Assembly (NCBI GenBank): GCA_016758965.1
Contig: JAEPRB010000161.1
Span: 1-64,000, forward strand
DNA from: Circinella minor
Lineage: Eukaryota > Mucoromycota > Mucoromycetes > Mucorales > Lichtheimiaceae
Reading direction: 5' to 3'
Length of the DNA stretch: 64,000 bases
Positions 11,640 to 25,000 of this stretch are shown piece by piece. The translations under genes were made by a program, and so were the position numbers. How positions within the stretch are numbered: the stretch's first letter is position 1; every line of letters starts with the position of its first letter. The notes under the pieces were generated by a model. It was not told the origin of the DNA, searched no databases, and worked only from the letters and a program-made list of their open reading frames with translations.

Positions 11640-11954
11640 ATTATAATTTTTATGAAATATTTCAATACGTAAGAACAATATAAATAAATAACATTTTAGT
11701 ATTTTGGATACATAATTTTTAAAGTACGTAACATGCTATAAATGAAAGTCTGAATCACCATATATATGTATACGTATTAAATATATTGAAGAGTTTAGTG
11801 TAATCATAACATGTTTGGCAATAAAATATATGTATTTATATATAGCATGTACTTTCCACATTCTTTTATTACGTAACTCTGTAATTATTTACATTATATT
11901 ATCTAAACCATTATTACTGTATATACTATAAAGCTAAACATTAAATCGCCACTT
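11640..11954. other. 3' to 3' intergenic stretch
   Basis: AT-rich spacer between the P450 remnant and the F-box gene, which end towards each other. It likely holds both polyadenylation regions. No motif stands out. Confidence 0.5.
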
Positions 11955-14252
11955 TTATATAATAGTTATAGTGGCGTCAATGCCCTTCATTTTGGCAATC
12001 ATTTTTGAGTCTGTGGTATTACAGACTAATAAACAGTTTTCAACATTAAATTTCTTGAGATGCTTAGCTTTGTCCATTACCATAATTGTTCCATATGCCG
12101 TTAAATGATCCAGGTCATAAAGATGAATATAAGTAAGATGCTTTTTTAATATATCGACAAACCTTATAATATCATTATCACTTGCATTTGGGAGGCCACC
12201 GATTTCAAGAAAGGTTACTTTTTCGGAAGCCAGTCTCTTGAACAGATTCGTTAATGCTTCTATTGAAATTTTGGGTGATCGGGTATATATACTGATTGAA
12301 CGAATGGTTTTAATATCTGAAAGAGCATTCAATACCTCGTCTGACAGATTATCAGACCAGTCTTGTATGTTGATTGATTCAAGAACTGTTGTATGTAATG
12401 ATGATGATGATTGAAGTGTAACATATTGTTGAAAAAGTCGTATTAATAAACTATTCCCTTGATCATTTTCACCGTTGTTGTCCCATTCTGTCAAAGTAAG
12501 TGTCAATTTTTTTAATGGTCGTTGTAATGTCATTAACGTTTCGACAAGTGGTATGAAATTTTGTTTATCTGTCACTTGAAGCGTATGTAAATTCGGAAAA
12601 AATGGAATCGATTGTAGAAAAAGCTGTTGTAGATTGTTATTTTTTTCCGTTGCTTTTATTCTCAAGCTTTTTAAGTTGGGCATATGCAAAGTAGGATGAT
12701 TACATAAATTGGGCATTTTAGGACAGTTGGTGATATTGACCATTTTAAGCGTCATTTGGTTGTTTAGGATTAATGGAGGAATATAATGAGATACATTGAA
12801 TTTTTTCTCATATTCTACTCTGTTCATAGGACTCCAGTTTATATCGAGCACTTTCAATCCACGAGTTAAGTCGGTAGTTTTGACAGCACAAATAGCTTTC
12901 TTGAACTGTATATATTCTTCATTTGGGATAATAGGTTCAACGCCCAGATTGTAGTTGTAGAAAAGTATTTGTAAATGTGGGCAGTAAGACTCCAATAAAT
13001 CCGTTATATTTTCTTCATATATAAAAAGCTTTAAGCATCGCAGTTGACTGCACTTTTTCAGTAGTGGTTCCATCTCTTTTCTTGTAGCGTGGATAGTATT
13101 CAACTCCAAATCAATTAATGGGTGGTGGTTTTCAACATTAGCTGATGTTGACAAGTCACCTATGACAGTGGACAGCGATTCTGTTGTCAAATATACTAAA
13201 CGTGTGAGATGGGGCGCAGAAGCCAGAATATCGCCCAATTTCATGGCTCTCAAGGCATCGTTATTAATGTAAAACAAATCCAACTCTAGTTCAGTCAAAC
13301 TATGTCCAATCCGTGGTAAAACTGTTGTTATGAATGACTCGAACATGGCTAATCTCATACCATGTGAACTATTACCTATAATATATATGTGTGTATTATA
13401 GAACGTTAGCTTGTTATTAAATGAAAAAAAAACAGAGCTAAGAGGAAGTGAATGAGCTTTATACTATTGTTGTTATTTACCTGTTACTTTCAAGGATTTA
13501 ATATTATTAAAATCTCCATTGTTCATACTCTCTAAATATTCCAAAGAAACATCTGGACATAATGTATCCAGTATCAGATGACGAACATGGGTTGCTATAT
13601 CAGGTAAATAAGCTGTCAAACGACGAATTGTATGTCGATCTTTATCATCAATAGACAAAGTAGACCAAGCAGAGGATGCTCTTGATAAATGATATCGCCA
13701 TTTTTTTGAAACGTTCCAACACGTCACTTTGGACTCTTGATTGAGACAAGTAAAAATGGTAGATAATAACTCCTTGGGTAATTTGGATATAGGATCCATG
13801 CGTTTTTCATTTTGTTCAACAGCTTTATTCATTTCTTGAACAAGTTGTTGTGTCCATATCGTGTCATTATTATTACTCGTATCGTATTTTGTTACGTTAT
13901 TCTGGGAAAGTGCTATTTTATAGATATCGATTGCTTTTTTTTGTTTGCCTAGAGCTGAGTAAAGTTTGCCAAGTAAGAGATAAGATTTTGTTGAGGTTGG
14001 TGCAATAGAAATCATTTCTTGAGCATCACCAATGGCATCTTGATATTTATTCATTTTGTGAAATGCATAAGCACGATGCTCAAGAACAATAAATAACAAG
14101 TTCTTTTTGATTTCATCAATAATGTCGGTTGCATAATTACTAGCCATTTCATAGTTATGATGGTCAATAGCTTCACCAATGCTGGGAAATGAGGTAACGA
14201 TTGGAATGGCATCGAGTGCATAAACTGGGAATTCTTCAGCTACTGATGCCAT
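11955..14252 (-). CDS. F-box protein with N-terminal TPR and C-terminal LRR-like region
   Basis: Two exons, 14252-13481 and 13375-11955, join in phase to about 730 residues. Residues 20-130 form TPR-like helices (YAFHKMNKYQDAIGDAQEMI, then YLLLGKLYSALGKQKKAIDI). An F-box follows: DPISKLPKELLSTIFTCL, then KVTCWNVSKKWRYHLS. The rest consists of repeated leucine-rich segments, as in substrate-binding F-box proteins. TPR + F-box + LRR is the architecture of yeast Dia2 and fission yeast Pof3, SCF ubiquitin-ligase adaptors for chromatin and replication substrates. Such proteins are also expanded in Mucorales, so orthology to Dia2 is not claimed. The intron is 105 bases with a GCTAACG branch-like site. 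Confidence 0.8.
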
Positions 14253-14932
14253 TCTATAGACAAGTATATCTATGTATTTTTTTTTCTTTTATCGTGTGTA
14301 GAGAAAGAATAACAACTGTGTACCAAAAATCCTAAACACGGGAAATTAAAAAAAAAACCATGCAAGACCTAATCAGCTTTGATTCTTCATATTTAAATAG
14401 GTTGACAAAGGGTAGTATTTATGCATGAGGTAGCCAATAATATTTGATAACGACGCTGTTTACATAATAATATATCCATATTTATATTACGATTAGACTA
14501 TGATATGCTTTTTAATATATCTTGATATTAAAGAGACAACAATTAACTTTAAAAATCATAGCATTTATAGACATAATTAGTTATCATTCCTATCCCCGCG
14601 ATTGCTAATAGATAACACTATGATTAATGTTCTATATACATGTTGGTTTATAGAAACAACCCACAGCTCTTTTTTCTTTATGGAGCGACCATAATAAAAC
14701 GTACTTTTATGATTTTATATATGACTTTATATATATTAATTATTAATCAACAACATTTGCTTTAAATATATTGTTATTATCATTATTAAACATGGGGTGT
14801 GTATTATGCTGTATATAGCATACGTACAAAGAGCAAAAAAAAAAAAAAAAAAAAAAAGAAAAAGGGAAAAACTCTTGAAACTATATTATTCAACAGGATA
14901 TGAAGTTGTAAAAAATGTATATACTAAATTAA
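14253..14932. other. Intergenic, includes an A-tract
   Basis: Upstream region of the F-box gene and downstream region of the next minus-strand gene. It is AT-rich, with a long A run around 14837-14857. No open frame with support was seen. Confidence 0.5.
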
Positions 14933-16171
14933 CTAAGAAGTGAATTGATCGGAAGAAGAAGAAGAGGATTGATCATCTCCATTCATTCGTTTTGCAATAT
15001 GAAGAGCTAATGGGTATCCAGCAAATAAAAATATGATAACAAGAATAATAGTTCCAATGGTCATGGTATTACATATCCCACGTTGTGATGGTTTCTTGAT
15101 ATGGACCCTCCTCTTACTTTTTTTTTCATCATATTCATCCAAGTACATGATCACTGTTTCATCATCGTCTTTATAAATATTATTTAGATTTTGATGATTT
15201 TGTTTCAATTCTGCTAAAGAAGGTGGTGTAAAAATATAATGTTGGGTTGTGCTTCGATTAATTTTAGATGGTGCCGATAGAATAGAAAAGATTGAATTGG
15301 TTGCTGCAGCTCGCCATGATTGTCGATGATTAGTTGATGTAGACGCTTCGCGTTGTCTATTATTGTCATTGTTAGAGGATGATGGTAGAAAGTACTGTTG
15401 ATGTCGAGGCGACGTTGTTGGTATGGCAACCAATGTTTGGCTACTTGACGCGCCATGTAAAACTTGACGTCGTTCTTGTTTCGCGTTAACGATAGCCTCA
15501 TCATTGTCCCCCATGTTTAATGGTATTTCGGTAATACCATATTGCTCAAGAGGATGAATAGATTGCTGATGATAGAGTGTTGTACCAATTGAATTATTGT
15601 GGTTGTTCTGTTGTTGCTGTTGAATGATATCGGATAATGAGGATGGTACGCGTGGTGATCGTGGTAATGTAGTATTTTGATGATGATTTTCACAATACTG
15701 ATAATGTTGATTTCTTAATGATTCACGACGTTTGGCAGGGCAGGGAAATTGAGGCATTGAATTAGCAGATACACTAGAATCACGAGCAAGATAATAACAA
15801 CTATTCATACTATCTTGATCTACTTGTTTATTTGTTTCTGTAGTCATAACTATTATTTATATTTATGTAAAATGATGTTAGAATATAAAATAACAGAACC
15901 GTAAAAAAAAAAAAGAGAGAACAGAAAGCAAAACATTACAAAATAATAAATAATTGTTCTATGATAAAAAATATAATTTACCTTGTCCTTGTTCTGGTAG
16001 TATAAATGATGAACGTGTAGGCGTTATAATATCTGAAAAATGGCTTCTTCTATTATTATATGTCATATAAACTTCTGCTGGTTGTTGTTGTTGTTGTTCA
16101 AGAACTATATTTTGAATTTTTTCATTTGTCGTTGTCACCGCTACTTGTTCGCACTGCCTATTATTAGACAT
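14933..16171 (-). CDS. Low-complexity protein with a C-terminal transmembrane segment (hypothetical)
   Basis: Two exons, 16171-15982 and 15849-14933, join in phase (GG ACA AG / TT ATG) to about 368 residues. The first ATG gives MSNNRQCEQVAVTTT. The protein is rich in Gln, Asn and Ser, with homopolymeric Q and N runs and several basic SPR motifs. Near the C-terminus is a single hydrophobic segment (TIGTIILVIIFLFAGYPLAL) preceded by a basic cluster (KKSKRRVHIKKPSQR) and followed by about 22 mostly polar residues. That predicts a long cytosolic part and a near-C-terminal anchor. The N-terminus-plus-membrane-segment layout recalls KRE6/SKN1-type proteins, but the glycosidase domain that would follow is absent, so no family is assigned. 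Confidence 0.7.
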
Positions 16172-16732
16172 TATTAGGAAATGATTATAAACAGAAAACA
16201 AAAAAAAAAAAAGAGAGTGAGAGAGAGAGAGAGTGAGAAGAAGCAAAATAATACATATGAAAAATAAAATAAATGGTGATCTACATACATTATGTACGAA
16301 GTTGTCAAACGCACAGGCGGGCATAATAAAATTCCAGTCAAGAAGTTATTATTATTTTTCCATTTATCCCTTAAAAAAAAAAAAACTATAAGCCCAAATA
16401 TACAAGAATTTTTTGTTTCTTATACTCTTTCGTTATTGTATGCAACAAGCAGTAAAAAAAAATTAATATTGACATTTTGTGTAATTATGTATATGTAAGT
16501 ATGATAGGATATATGTATGGTATAAATATAAATATCATATTGCGTATATGATTATATATGTATTATTATTATTATTATTACAAATCAAAGGAAAAAAGAA
16601 AAAGTTATTTACATTATATCACAATAAAGAAGAAGAAATTGACCAAGTTTTTTTTTTTTTTTGTTTTGTTATTATTATTATATAGGTTTTGCCTTCTCCC
16701 ATCTTTCCAATTCCATATTAATAAAAAAAAAA
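16172..16732. other. Promoter-side intergenic with CT/GA microsatellite
   Basis: Upstream of the minus-strand membrane-protein gene and downstream of MRE11. It contains a GAGAGA run near 16215-16235 and trinucleotide ATT repeats near 16558-16580. No gene was seen. Confidence 0.5.
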
Positions 16733-18421
16733 TTATTCATTGTCTTCATCTACAGCATCATTTTCTCTTCTACTACGTCTTGAATTACGTGCTGTTTGTT
16801 CACGAGCATAGGAATCAAAACGATCCTCTTTTAATTCTGTTGCACGTCGTTTAACAAATTGTTCTGATAAATCATCAATACTTGTTCTGTTTTCACCATC
16901 CACGCTACGTTTCATGCGAAGCACAGACTGTTTAATAAAACTGGATACTGCATTCTTGTCATCCTTATCAATCAATTTCTGCACTACATCCTGCATTTCA
17001 TTCTCCGGAAGCACTTCAAGATTTTTTCCAAGAATTTCATCTACCAGTGTTTCTACACGAATATTATCTAATCGTTCAGGTATACTTGCTGTTGGATCAT
17101 TTAATACTTCTTGTTGACGTTGTCTTCTTGTTGTTGTTGTACCATTCGTACTTCGTTGTCGATAAAACTTTAGAATATCACGAGGATTGGCAACACGCGA
17201 TACGAATTTTTTACCAAATACGACCACATTAAATGCTTCAAACCCACCACTATAATCCACTCGAATTCGAATCAATGGTAATGGCATAGATTTTTGTTGT
17301 TGTTGTTGTTGCTCATCATCATCATCATCACCCTGTTGTTGTCCCCATTCTTCTTCTGCTCTACCAATTAAATCTTCCACTACAGAATATAAATAACGTT
17401 GACAAGCCTTGGTATCACCCATTGCATTTCGTAATTCATTGACTTGGGATAATTGAATGGAAGTGAATTGAAAGGGGCGTACGGTTGATAATCGAATTTT
17501 TTGTAAAGAATATTCTTTTCCTGTAATTTCCAATAATCCAACATGTTTTGGTAATGCTTCCCCTTCTGCTAAACTTGTTGCAACAGAAGAACCAGGTTGA
17601 CAAATATCTTTTCCATGACATGGTTCTGGATCAATTCGACAATCATGTTCATGACCCCAAAGTACCAAATCCAAAAACTCATCTAAAAATTCTTCTGGAA
17701 TATAAGATGTAGGACCATGACGTACTCGATTTTGATGTAAGACAAACATATTAAATGCATTATCTAACCATTCTTGACTCTGTTGTGCTTCCTCCTCTTC
17801 CTCCTCCTCTTCGTTTTCTCGATTACCAGCAGGTCGAATAAAAGAAACAGAACCATCTCTCCATGCATGATGTAATCGTTCATCTCGAACGTTACCCAAT
17901 CCATACAATGCCAATTTAGTATCCCCTTTTGCCATTAAAATAGGATATACTTTAATATCATTTAAATCATGCGATCGACCAAAATAATTAGCACATCCCA
18001 CACTTGCTAATAAATCCATGGCGGATAAATTTTCTTGACCTACTGGATCGTCATGATTGCCATGGATTGTAAAAATAGGAATACTAATGTTGAGATTAGG
18101 ATCATACACATTACAACCTTGTTGAAAACGGCTTGGAAAATTAATACTTTGATCACTGCAAATATTGAATTCACAAGGTTTATCACCAAATAAATGTTGT
18201 CGAATAAGTCCCATCACCTCACGAAGACAATAAAGTGATGGTTGACTATGGTGAAATAAATCACCACCCAATAAGATGAAATCGACATTGTGTTGTTTAG
18301 CCAAGATCAAGACTTCTTCAAAAGATTGAAAAGAATCTTTACCACGAATTTGATCGTCTTCTAGGTAACCAACGTGATTATCAGTTGAAATTAAAATACG
18401 AAACGTATTGTCACTTGACAT
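16733..18421 (-). CDS. MRE11: Double-strand break repair nuclease MRE11
   Basis: Single exon, 562 residues. MRE11 is the nuclease of the MRE11-RAD50-NBS1/Xrs2 complex, which detects and trims DNA double-strand breaks in the nucleus. The calcineurin-like phosphodiesterase motifs are all visible: ISTDNHVGY (metal-binding D and H), GGDLFHHSQPS, IHGNHDDP, MFVLHQNRVRHG and LWGHEHDCRIDPEP. The capping domain follows (PFQFTSIQLSQVNELRNAMG). The C-terminal third is acidic and Gln-rich, ending in RNSRRSRRENDAVDEDNE. It is at the short end for fungal MRE11, which often carries a longer tail. The poly-Glu/Gln insertions around residues 210 and 380 look like local repeat growth. It is unusual among its neighbours in lacking introns. 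Confidence 0.96.
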   Translation of the reverse strand: MSSDNTFRILISTDNHVGYLEDDQIRGKDSFQSFEEVLILAKQHNVDFILLGGDLFHHSQPSLYCLREVMGLIRQHLFGDKPCEFNICSDQSINFPSRFQQGCNVYDPNLNISIPIFTIHGNHDDPVGQENLSAMDLLASVGCANYFGRSHDLNDIKVYPILMAKGDTKLALYGLGNVRDERLHHAWRDGSVSFIRPAGNRENEEEEEEEEAQQSQEWLDNAFNMFVLHQNRVRHGPTSYIPEEFLDEFLDLVLWGHEHDCRIDPEPCHGKDICQPGSSVATSLAEGEALPKHVGLLEITGKEYSLQKIRLSTVRPFQFTSIQLSQVNELRNAMGDTKACQRYLYSVVEDLIGRAEEEWGQQQGDDDDDEQQQQQQKSMPLPLIRIRVDYSGGFEAFNVVVFGKKFVSRVANPRDILKFYRQRSTNGTTTTRRQRQQEVLNDPTASIPERLDNIRVETLVDEILGKNLEVLPENEMQDVVQKLIDKDDKNAVSSFIKQSVLRMKRSVDGENRTSIDDLSEQFVKRRATELKEDRFDSYAREQTARNSRRSRRENDAVDEDNE

Positions 18422-19279
18422 GCTGAGAGAGAGAAAGAGAGTACTGAATTTGACTTGTCAATGAATTTTAAAACACGTAGTAAAAAAAAAAAAAAAAGTC
18501 GAGAAACAATGGTGTGATTTGGATATGTTCCTTTGAAAACGCGTAATAAAAAAGACGAGAAAAAAAAATAAATAATTTTTGGTGCTGCGTGATATTATAG
18601 ATAAACACCAACAAACACGATATTCTCTTGGAGTGTATAGGTTTATTTTATATCATATTTTATATTTCTTATTAAACAAAAGAAAAAAAAATATATTTAC
18701 TATTATCATACGACAACAATTTATTGTGAAGCACAAAAAACCTTTTATTAAAATTCATAAATAGAATGAATTTTCTTTATCGCGTGTCTTTTCGTGTGTT
18801 CAGTTAATACAGGACATTCATGTGTCGTATATAGCATTTTTTACACAAAAATATATTAAATAATCAAAAAAAAAAAAAAAAAAAAAAAAGTTCTTTTTGC
18901 TTCGTTTTTTTTTTAATAATAATAAAAAAAGAGGTCATTTTATTTTATTTTTTGTTGCTTCTATCTCGTTCCTTTAAAAGACAATAAATTCCAAGAATCC
19001 CAGTTTCTTATAAAGAGCGAAAAGAACTTAAAATTATGTAAGATGGAGGTTTTGTTACACGAATCCTTTTGGTGCCCTTTATTTGAATATCAGCGCTACA
19101 TTTTTTCTGCCTTAACATAGGCCCCCCCTTTCTCTCTCTCTCGTTTTTTCTTTTCTTAACTCTCTTTAACAACTCTCTCTCTCTCTCTCTCTCCGGCCCC
19201 TTGTTTTTTTTTTTTTTACACACTATCTTATATACTTGGTGATAAATAAAACTGAAAAACAGAAATTACGAATTTTTAC

Positions 19280-19323
<44 letters not shown>

Positions 19324-19336
19324 TTCTTCGTGACCG
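18422..19336. other. Divergent intergenic region with long homopolymers
   Basis: Shared upstream region of MRE11 (minus) and the RING gene (plus). It holds CT microsatellites (about 19130-19195) and an uninterrupted T tract of about 41 bases (19282-19322), only 14 bases before the RING start codon. A-tracts lie at 18866-18889. Pyrimidine tracts of this kind are common before start codons throughout this window. Confidence 0.6.
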
Positions 19337-19644
19337 ATGCCGCCACAATCACCACCTCCTCCTCTTCCAACGACGACGAACAGGTTAAATCATCGTCATC
19401 AACCTTCTACAACTTCTACAACTTCTTCAACAAGTTCTTCTTCTTCTTCTACACGACCTGCTTTACAACATATTCTTACCAATTCTCCTTCCAATGCCGT
19501 TCATTTATCTAGAAGTACAGCTAGAACTTCAAGGAGAGTACGATCCCATTGGTTTAGTCATTTTGCTTTTAATTGGAGACGTAGTTCACGTACCTCGAAA
19601 TTATTTCTTGCTTCTTCCATGACTTTAATGGCAGTACAGGTAAA

Positions 19645-19675
<31 letters not shown>

Positions 19676-20749
19676 CTTGTTTTTTTTTTTTTAAAAAAAA
19701 AAAAGAAAGTTGTTCTTCTTATTTTTTAAGGAGTTAATAAAATATTTACTTAAAAAATAGGTGATAGCATCCATTATTGTATTAACATTTTCTTGGGAAA
19801 TGTATTGTGATAAACCTTTACGTATATTTATCACTGTTTATATTTTAAGACTTGCATTAGCTTGTCCTCTTACTGTTTATTTACATTTAATACCACGTCG
19901 ATTATTACAACAACAACGACAACAACAACAACAAAGACAAACACAACAACAATTACCAATATCTCAATTACATCAACAAAATAATAATGCATCTTCATAT
20001 CATCAACATCATTATCCAACAATGAATACAGAAAATCGCGTTGAACAAGGTGAAATGTATCCAATGTCAAATATTATCAATATACCTAATAATAATAATA
20101 CTTCTTCTTCTTCTTCATCCCATGGTGTTACTACTGGTATAGTACCATCAGCCGCTCAACCTCCATTACCACCAACTACTCCAGCATCTTTTATATCATC
20201 AGCACATCAAGAACAACAACAAGCATCTCATCATTTCCATTCATATCCATCCACTTATTATTATAATTATCATAATCAACATCATTCTACTTCATCATAC
20301 CCTCAACAACAACCTTCTATGATGACACAAGCTCCTCCACCTAATATTATGCATCGTACAAGTCGACCTGAAATTTCCAATCCATTATATCCAGATACTA
20401 CTTTAACTCATTGGATAGATCGGTAAGATATACATTTCCTTTTCATCATATATTATTTTTTTGATATACATTCATCTACTAAAAATATAATCGAACGAAA
20501 CAAATACAATAGAGCCAAATCAGCATTAGATATGTTTGGTTTACTTTGGTTTATTATAGGAAACTATATGTTATTTACATCTAGTACATGTTCTGAAACA
20601 GCCGTTCCATTGTATTATTTATCTTTGGTGGTCATCATCTATAATTATTTAATTATATCTGTACCCATATTTTTGTGTACTGCTGTAATTTTTTGTTTAC
20701 CATGTGTTCTCGGTAATGTATTACCTTTCTCTTTCTTCTTTAAACTACG

Positions 20750-20784
<35 letters not shown>

Positions 20785-21644
20785 CTATAACAAGTATATA
20801 TATAATTTTCTCACACACATATATATGTATACGTATACCTATACGTATTCGCTTTTTTTTTTTCTTATTTTTCTTTTTATATATTTTATACAAAAACAAA
20901 TGATCATGGAATTATTAGTTGGCATGCGTATTATTCATGTTGAAGATGCTGTGGATATGGGTGGTGCATCCACTGAAGAAATTGGAAATATACCAGTGTA
21001 TCAATTTAAATCCAATAAACCCACTTATATTCCACCTCCACCTAATAATACAACAACACATGAAGTGATTGAAATTCATGAATTACCATCATCCAATAAT
21101 GCAACAACAAATCCAACAACATCTACAACGACTCCAACTACTTTACCCACGACAATGACAACAACAACAACAACAAAGAAAAAATCGAAAAAAATGGAAT
21201 CCTCTATGGAACCATCATTAAGTTTTTTAGATCATATTTGGGTTCGATTAGGATTTATATCTGATTCATCCTTAAATGAACTTTCTTCTTCATCATCCTA
21301 CCAAGAATTTGATACCATTGAAATACCTAATGAACAAGATCAAGTGTGTGCCATTTGTTTATCTACTTATGATGACGGAGATATATTGTGCCAATTATGG
21401 TAAAGTATTTTATTAAATAGAAAGGTTTATTTTGGAAAAAAAAAAAACCCCCCATTTATATTGAATAATAAATCATACTAACGAAGAATGAAACCAAAAT
21501 TCCATTTTTTTTTTCATTGATATTAGGTGTAATCATCATTTTCATCGTACTTGTGTACATGAATGGTTGGTATTAAATAGTCGATGTCCAATGTGTAAAC
21601 GTGATTGTCGAGGGAAACCCTATCCAGAAGAAAATAATTCTTGA
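19337..21644 (+). CDS. Multi-pass membrane RING-H2 protein (probable E3 ubiquitin ligase)
   Basis: Five exons join in phase: 19337-19639, 19761-20422, 20513-20712, 20919-21399 and 21527-21644, giving about 587 residues. A Pro/Ser/Thr-rich N-terminus is followed by hydrophobic pairs around VIASIIVLTFSWEMY and ITVYILRLALACPLTVYL. A Gln/His/Pro-rich loop is followed by two more hydrophobic segments (FGLLWFIIGNYMLF and YYLSLVVIIYNYLIISVPIF). The C-terminal RING-H2 is split by the last intron: CAICLSTYDDGDILCQLW, then CNHHFHRTCVHEWL and CPMCKRDC, with C-x2-C, C-x-H-x2-H-x2-C and C-x2-C all intact. Four membrane spans plus a cytosolic RING-H2 is a known eukaryotic E3 layout. The substrate is unknown. 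The first-exon start is the ATG after the T tract. Confidence 0.85.
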
Positions 21645-22022
21645 AAGAAAAGAAAAAAAAAAAAACATTCACACACTATAATATATATACATTTTATTTT
21701 ATTTTTTCGTGGAACTATATTCCATGTTGTACAGCATTTCAAAATATATAATATAATTTAATATAATATAATGTCATTACATATACATAATTATAATTAT
21801 TTACAAACATAAAAAAAAAAAAAATCCTTCCCCTTTCTTTTTCATGTAATATGATATAATTATTATACAAATTTCTCTTTTTATATATATTATTTTTTTT
21901 TGTACAAATGATAGGAATGATGTATGTATGGTAATAGTAAATAAGAAGAACGAGGGGGAGGGGGAGTAAGAAATATATATCATAATTTCTTTTTGTTACT
22001 ATGACAACAACGGATAATATGA
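21645..22022. other. 3' to 3' spacer
   Basis: AT-rich sequence between the convergent RING and SMC2 genes. Only low-complexity and A/T runs were seen. Confidence 0.5.
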
Positions 22023-25000
22023 TTATGTAGCCACTGGACGATTTTCTTTATCATTACGACCTCGTTTACGACTTGATCCAGAATTTTCTCGAGCATGTTT
22101 ATCAGATGATGATGATGATGAAGAGGACATTGGTCGATGTGTTGTACGCTAAATAAATAAAATTTAATATTGATCTTTTTTTTTAAAAAATATTACATTT
22201 AGATAACCAAAAACGTGTCTCCTTCCTTACCTCAACAACGGATGTACCATCCCGAAATCGGGTTCTGAACAATACATTTGCATTATTAAACATGCCATCT
22301 TTAAGTGATACAACTACAAATTGAGATCCTTTAAAACGTGTTCGTAAAAGTTGACCAATATTTTGTGTATGAGATAAATCCAATGCTGCATCTACTTCAT
22401 CAAGAATATACATGGGAGCTGGTTTAAATTGTAATAATGATAAAATCAAAGAAAGTGCAATCAATGATCTAATAATAAAAAATATTTTATTTAGTTTTTT
22501 GAGTATGGAAAAAGTGTATTACACCTAATTTTTCTTTTTTTATTACCTTTGACCACCACTTAATTCAGTTAAACTTTGTTTCCATACACCACCAAGATTC
22601 ACTTTGACTTCTAAACCATCTGAAATAGTTTTTCCTTCGGGTGCTTGAAGTCGACATGTATTACCAGGTAACAAATCTGCAAAAATTTCGGCAAAGTCTC
22701 TAAATTTTATAATATGATCAATAAAAATGTTAAATATTTCTACACTAAGGAACAATATATATAAACTTACTTGTTTACTTTACTCCATGTTCTTTCAAGG
22801 GCTTCCATTTTATATTCTTCTAATGAATTGATAGTATCTTCAATTTTTTGTTTATCTTTTTGTACAGTTTGAAGCATTGTTGTTAATCCAGTTTCTTTCT
22901 TTTCCACACTATCATTATTATATAAAAAAGAAAAAAAAAATCATCGAATTCATTACTCTATTCATAATATATATATATATATAATTTATACTAATATAAT
23001 AACTTACTTGTCAATCATATTCATTACACGAACATTAATTTTTTTACGCATAGATTCATATTTTTCACGTAATCGTTGAAGTGTTTTTCGAGAATCACCA
23101 ATATTAATATTAGAATAATCATAAGGAGATTCAGGTTCTCCAAAAAATCTAAAAAAATAGATATATATATATATATATATAAGTGTACACATTTTTATTT
23201 TTATTTTATTCATACAAGTTATAAAAGAAAATAATAGATAAACTTACTGTTTCTGATCTAAAATCCAATCATATTGATTTTCTAAATCTTGAATAGCTTG
23301 TTGAGCTCCATGTTGTTCTCGATTAAACTTTTCCAATTCATGCATAATTTTTTGAATTTCTAAATTATGTTCATTCACTTGTTTTGCCTTTTTTTGTTGT
23401 AAAGTTTCTAATTCTTTTAATTCTTCATTAAAAGAAGCTAAAATTTCAGTTTCTCGTTGTAAATTTTCTTGTGCTGTTGATAAATTGGTTTGTAATTGAT
23501 CAATTTCTTGTATCATTTCAGATTGAAGTTCTTTGTATTCATTAATTGTATCACGAACACGTTTCATATCTTGATCACACGATGTAATGTCTGATCGCAA
23601 TTGTTCTATAAAATAAACAAAAGTAAATATTTGTTTATTTATTTATTTATTCCCATGGGAAAGGATCTACAGTGTGTGTGTGTAACAGGAATCCTACCTC
23701 GTTCAAGTTCTAATGTTTGTACTGCACGATGCATATCATTCATTTTTTGTGCATCCTTATTTACTTGTACACGAAGTTTGGCAACACGATCCTAAGTTAT
23801 TATTATTTTGTTAAAATTACCTAAAAAAAAAAATATATTTTTAAAAAAAGAAGTGAAAAATATAAAACAAACCGTCATTTCATGTAATTTAGAATCTCTG
23901 TTATCATTAAATTCATGCATTTCTTTTTGAATTCTTGCTTCATTTTTAATTGCTTCTTGATGTGCTTCTTTTACTTTTACTACAGCTATTTCTTGTTCTT
24001 TGATTTGAGTTTTAATAGCTTCTACACGTTGTTTTAACTATATTTTTTAATAACAACATTAATAAAATGATACATACATACATATATATATATATAGTAT
24101 CACCATTCCTCTTTTCCATCATCTATATATATATATATACCTGAGCATGATTACTTTGATTAAGACGATTTTCTAAAAGTGAAATTTCATGTGATTGAAG
24201 ATCTAATCGTTGTTTACATTTTTGATAAGTAGCTATCGATTTTTGTGCTGCTTCTAATTCTTGTTCAATATGTTCCAATGTTTGATGATGTTGTTCAATC
24301 TGTTGTCGAATGTCAGTCAATTGTTGTACTTTAACCAAAATACCGGATGATTGAGGTTTAGATCCACCTGACAAAGTACCAAATGGATCATACACATCTC
24401 CATCAAATGTAACTGATTTCATTTTAATATGACGATCAAATGTGACTCTTTTAGCTGTTTCTGCATCTTCACAAATTAATGTATTGCCAAAGATCCATTC
24501 CATAGCAGGTTCAATTTCTTCATCATAACCAATTAAGGATAAAGCCAAATCCACTTTCCCAGGCGCTATTTGTTGAGCATGTGTAATTTTTTCAGCTGAT
24601 GCAACAAAACCTTGAATTTTGTTCAATGGAATTAATGTAATACGACGTCGAAGACGCCCTTTATCCAAAAGTTGAGCACCTACTACTTCATTTTCAACAA
24701 CTACATTATAAAGACGACCACCAGCACAAATTTCTAATGCTGTAGATGCATTATAATTTTTTTGTTCTAAATTAATCAATTCAGCGACAAGACCTTTGAC
24801 TTTGGATCGATCAAAATGAGGTGTTGGATCAGTATAAGAAAAGTCCAAATTAGATAAATGACGTGATAAACTTTCTGCTTTCTAAAAAAATAAAAGAAAG
24901 TTTAGTGTGTGTGTGTGTGTGTGTTTTAAGGAGGGGGGGCAAAAAAAATACCATTTAAAAGAAAACTTACATCTGTTAATTCATGAATTGTTTCACGTTC

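Noticed and set aside
14933..16171. KRE6/SKN1-type beta-glucan synthesis protein
   Set aside because: The Ser-rich N-terminus and single membrane segment fit, but the frame ends right after the membrane segment and no glycosidase domain follows downstream.
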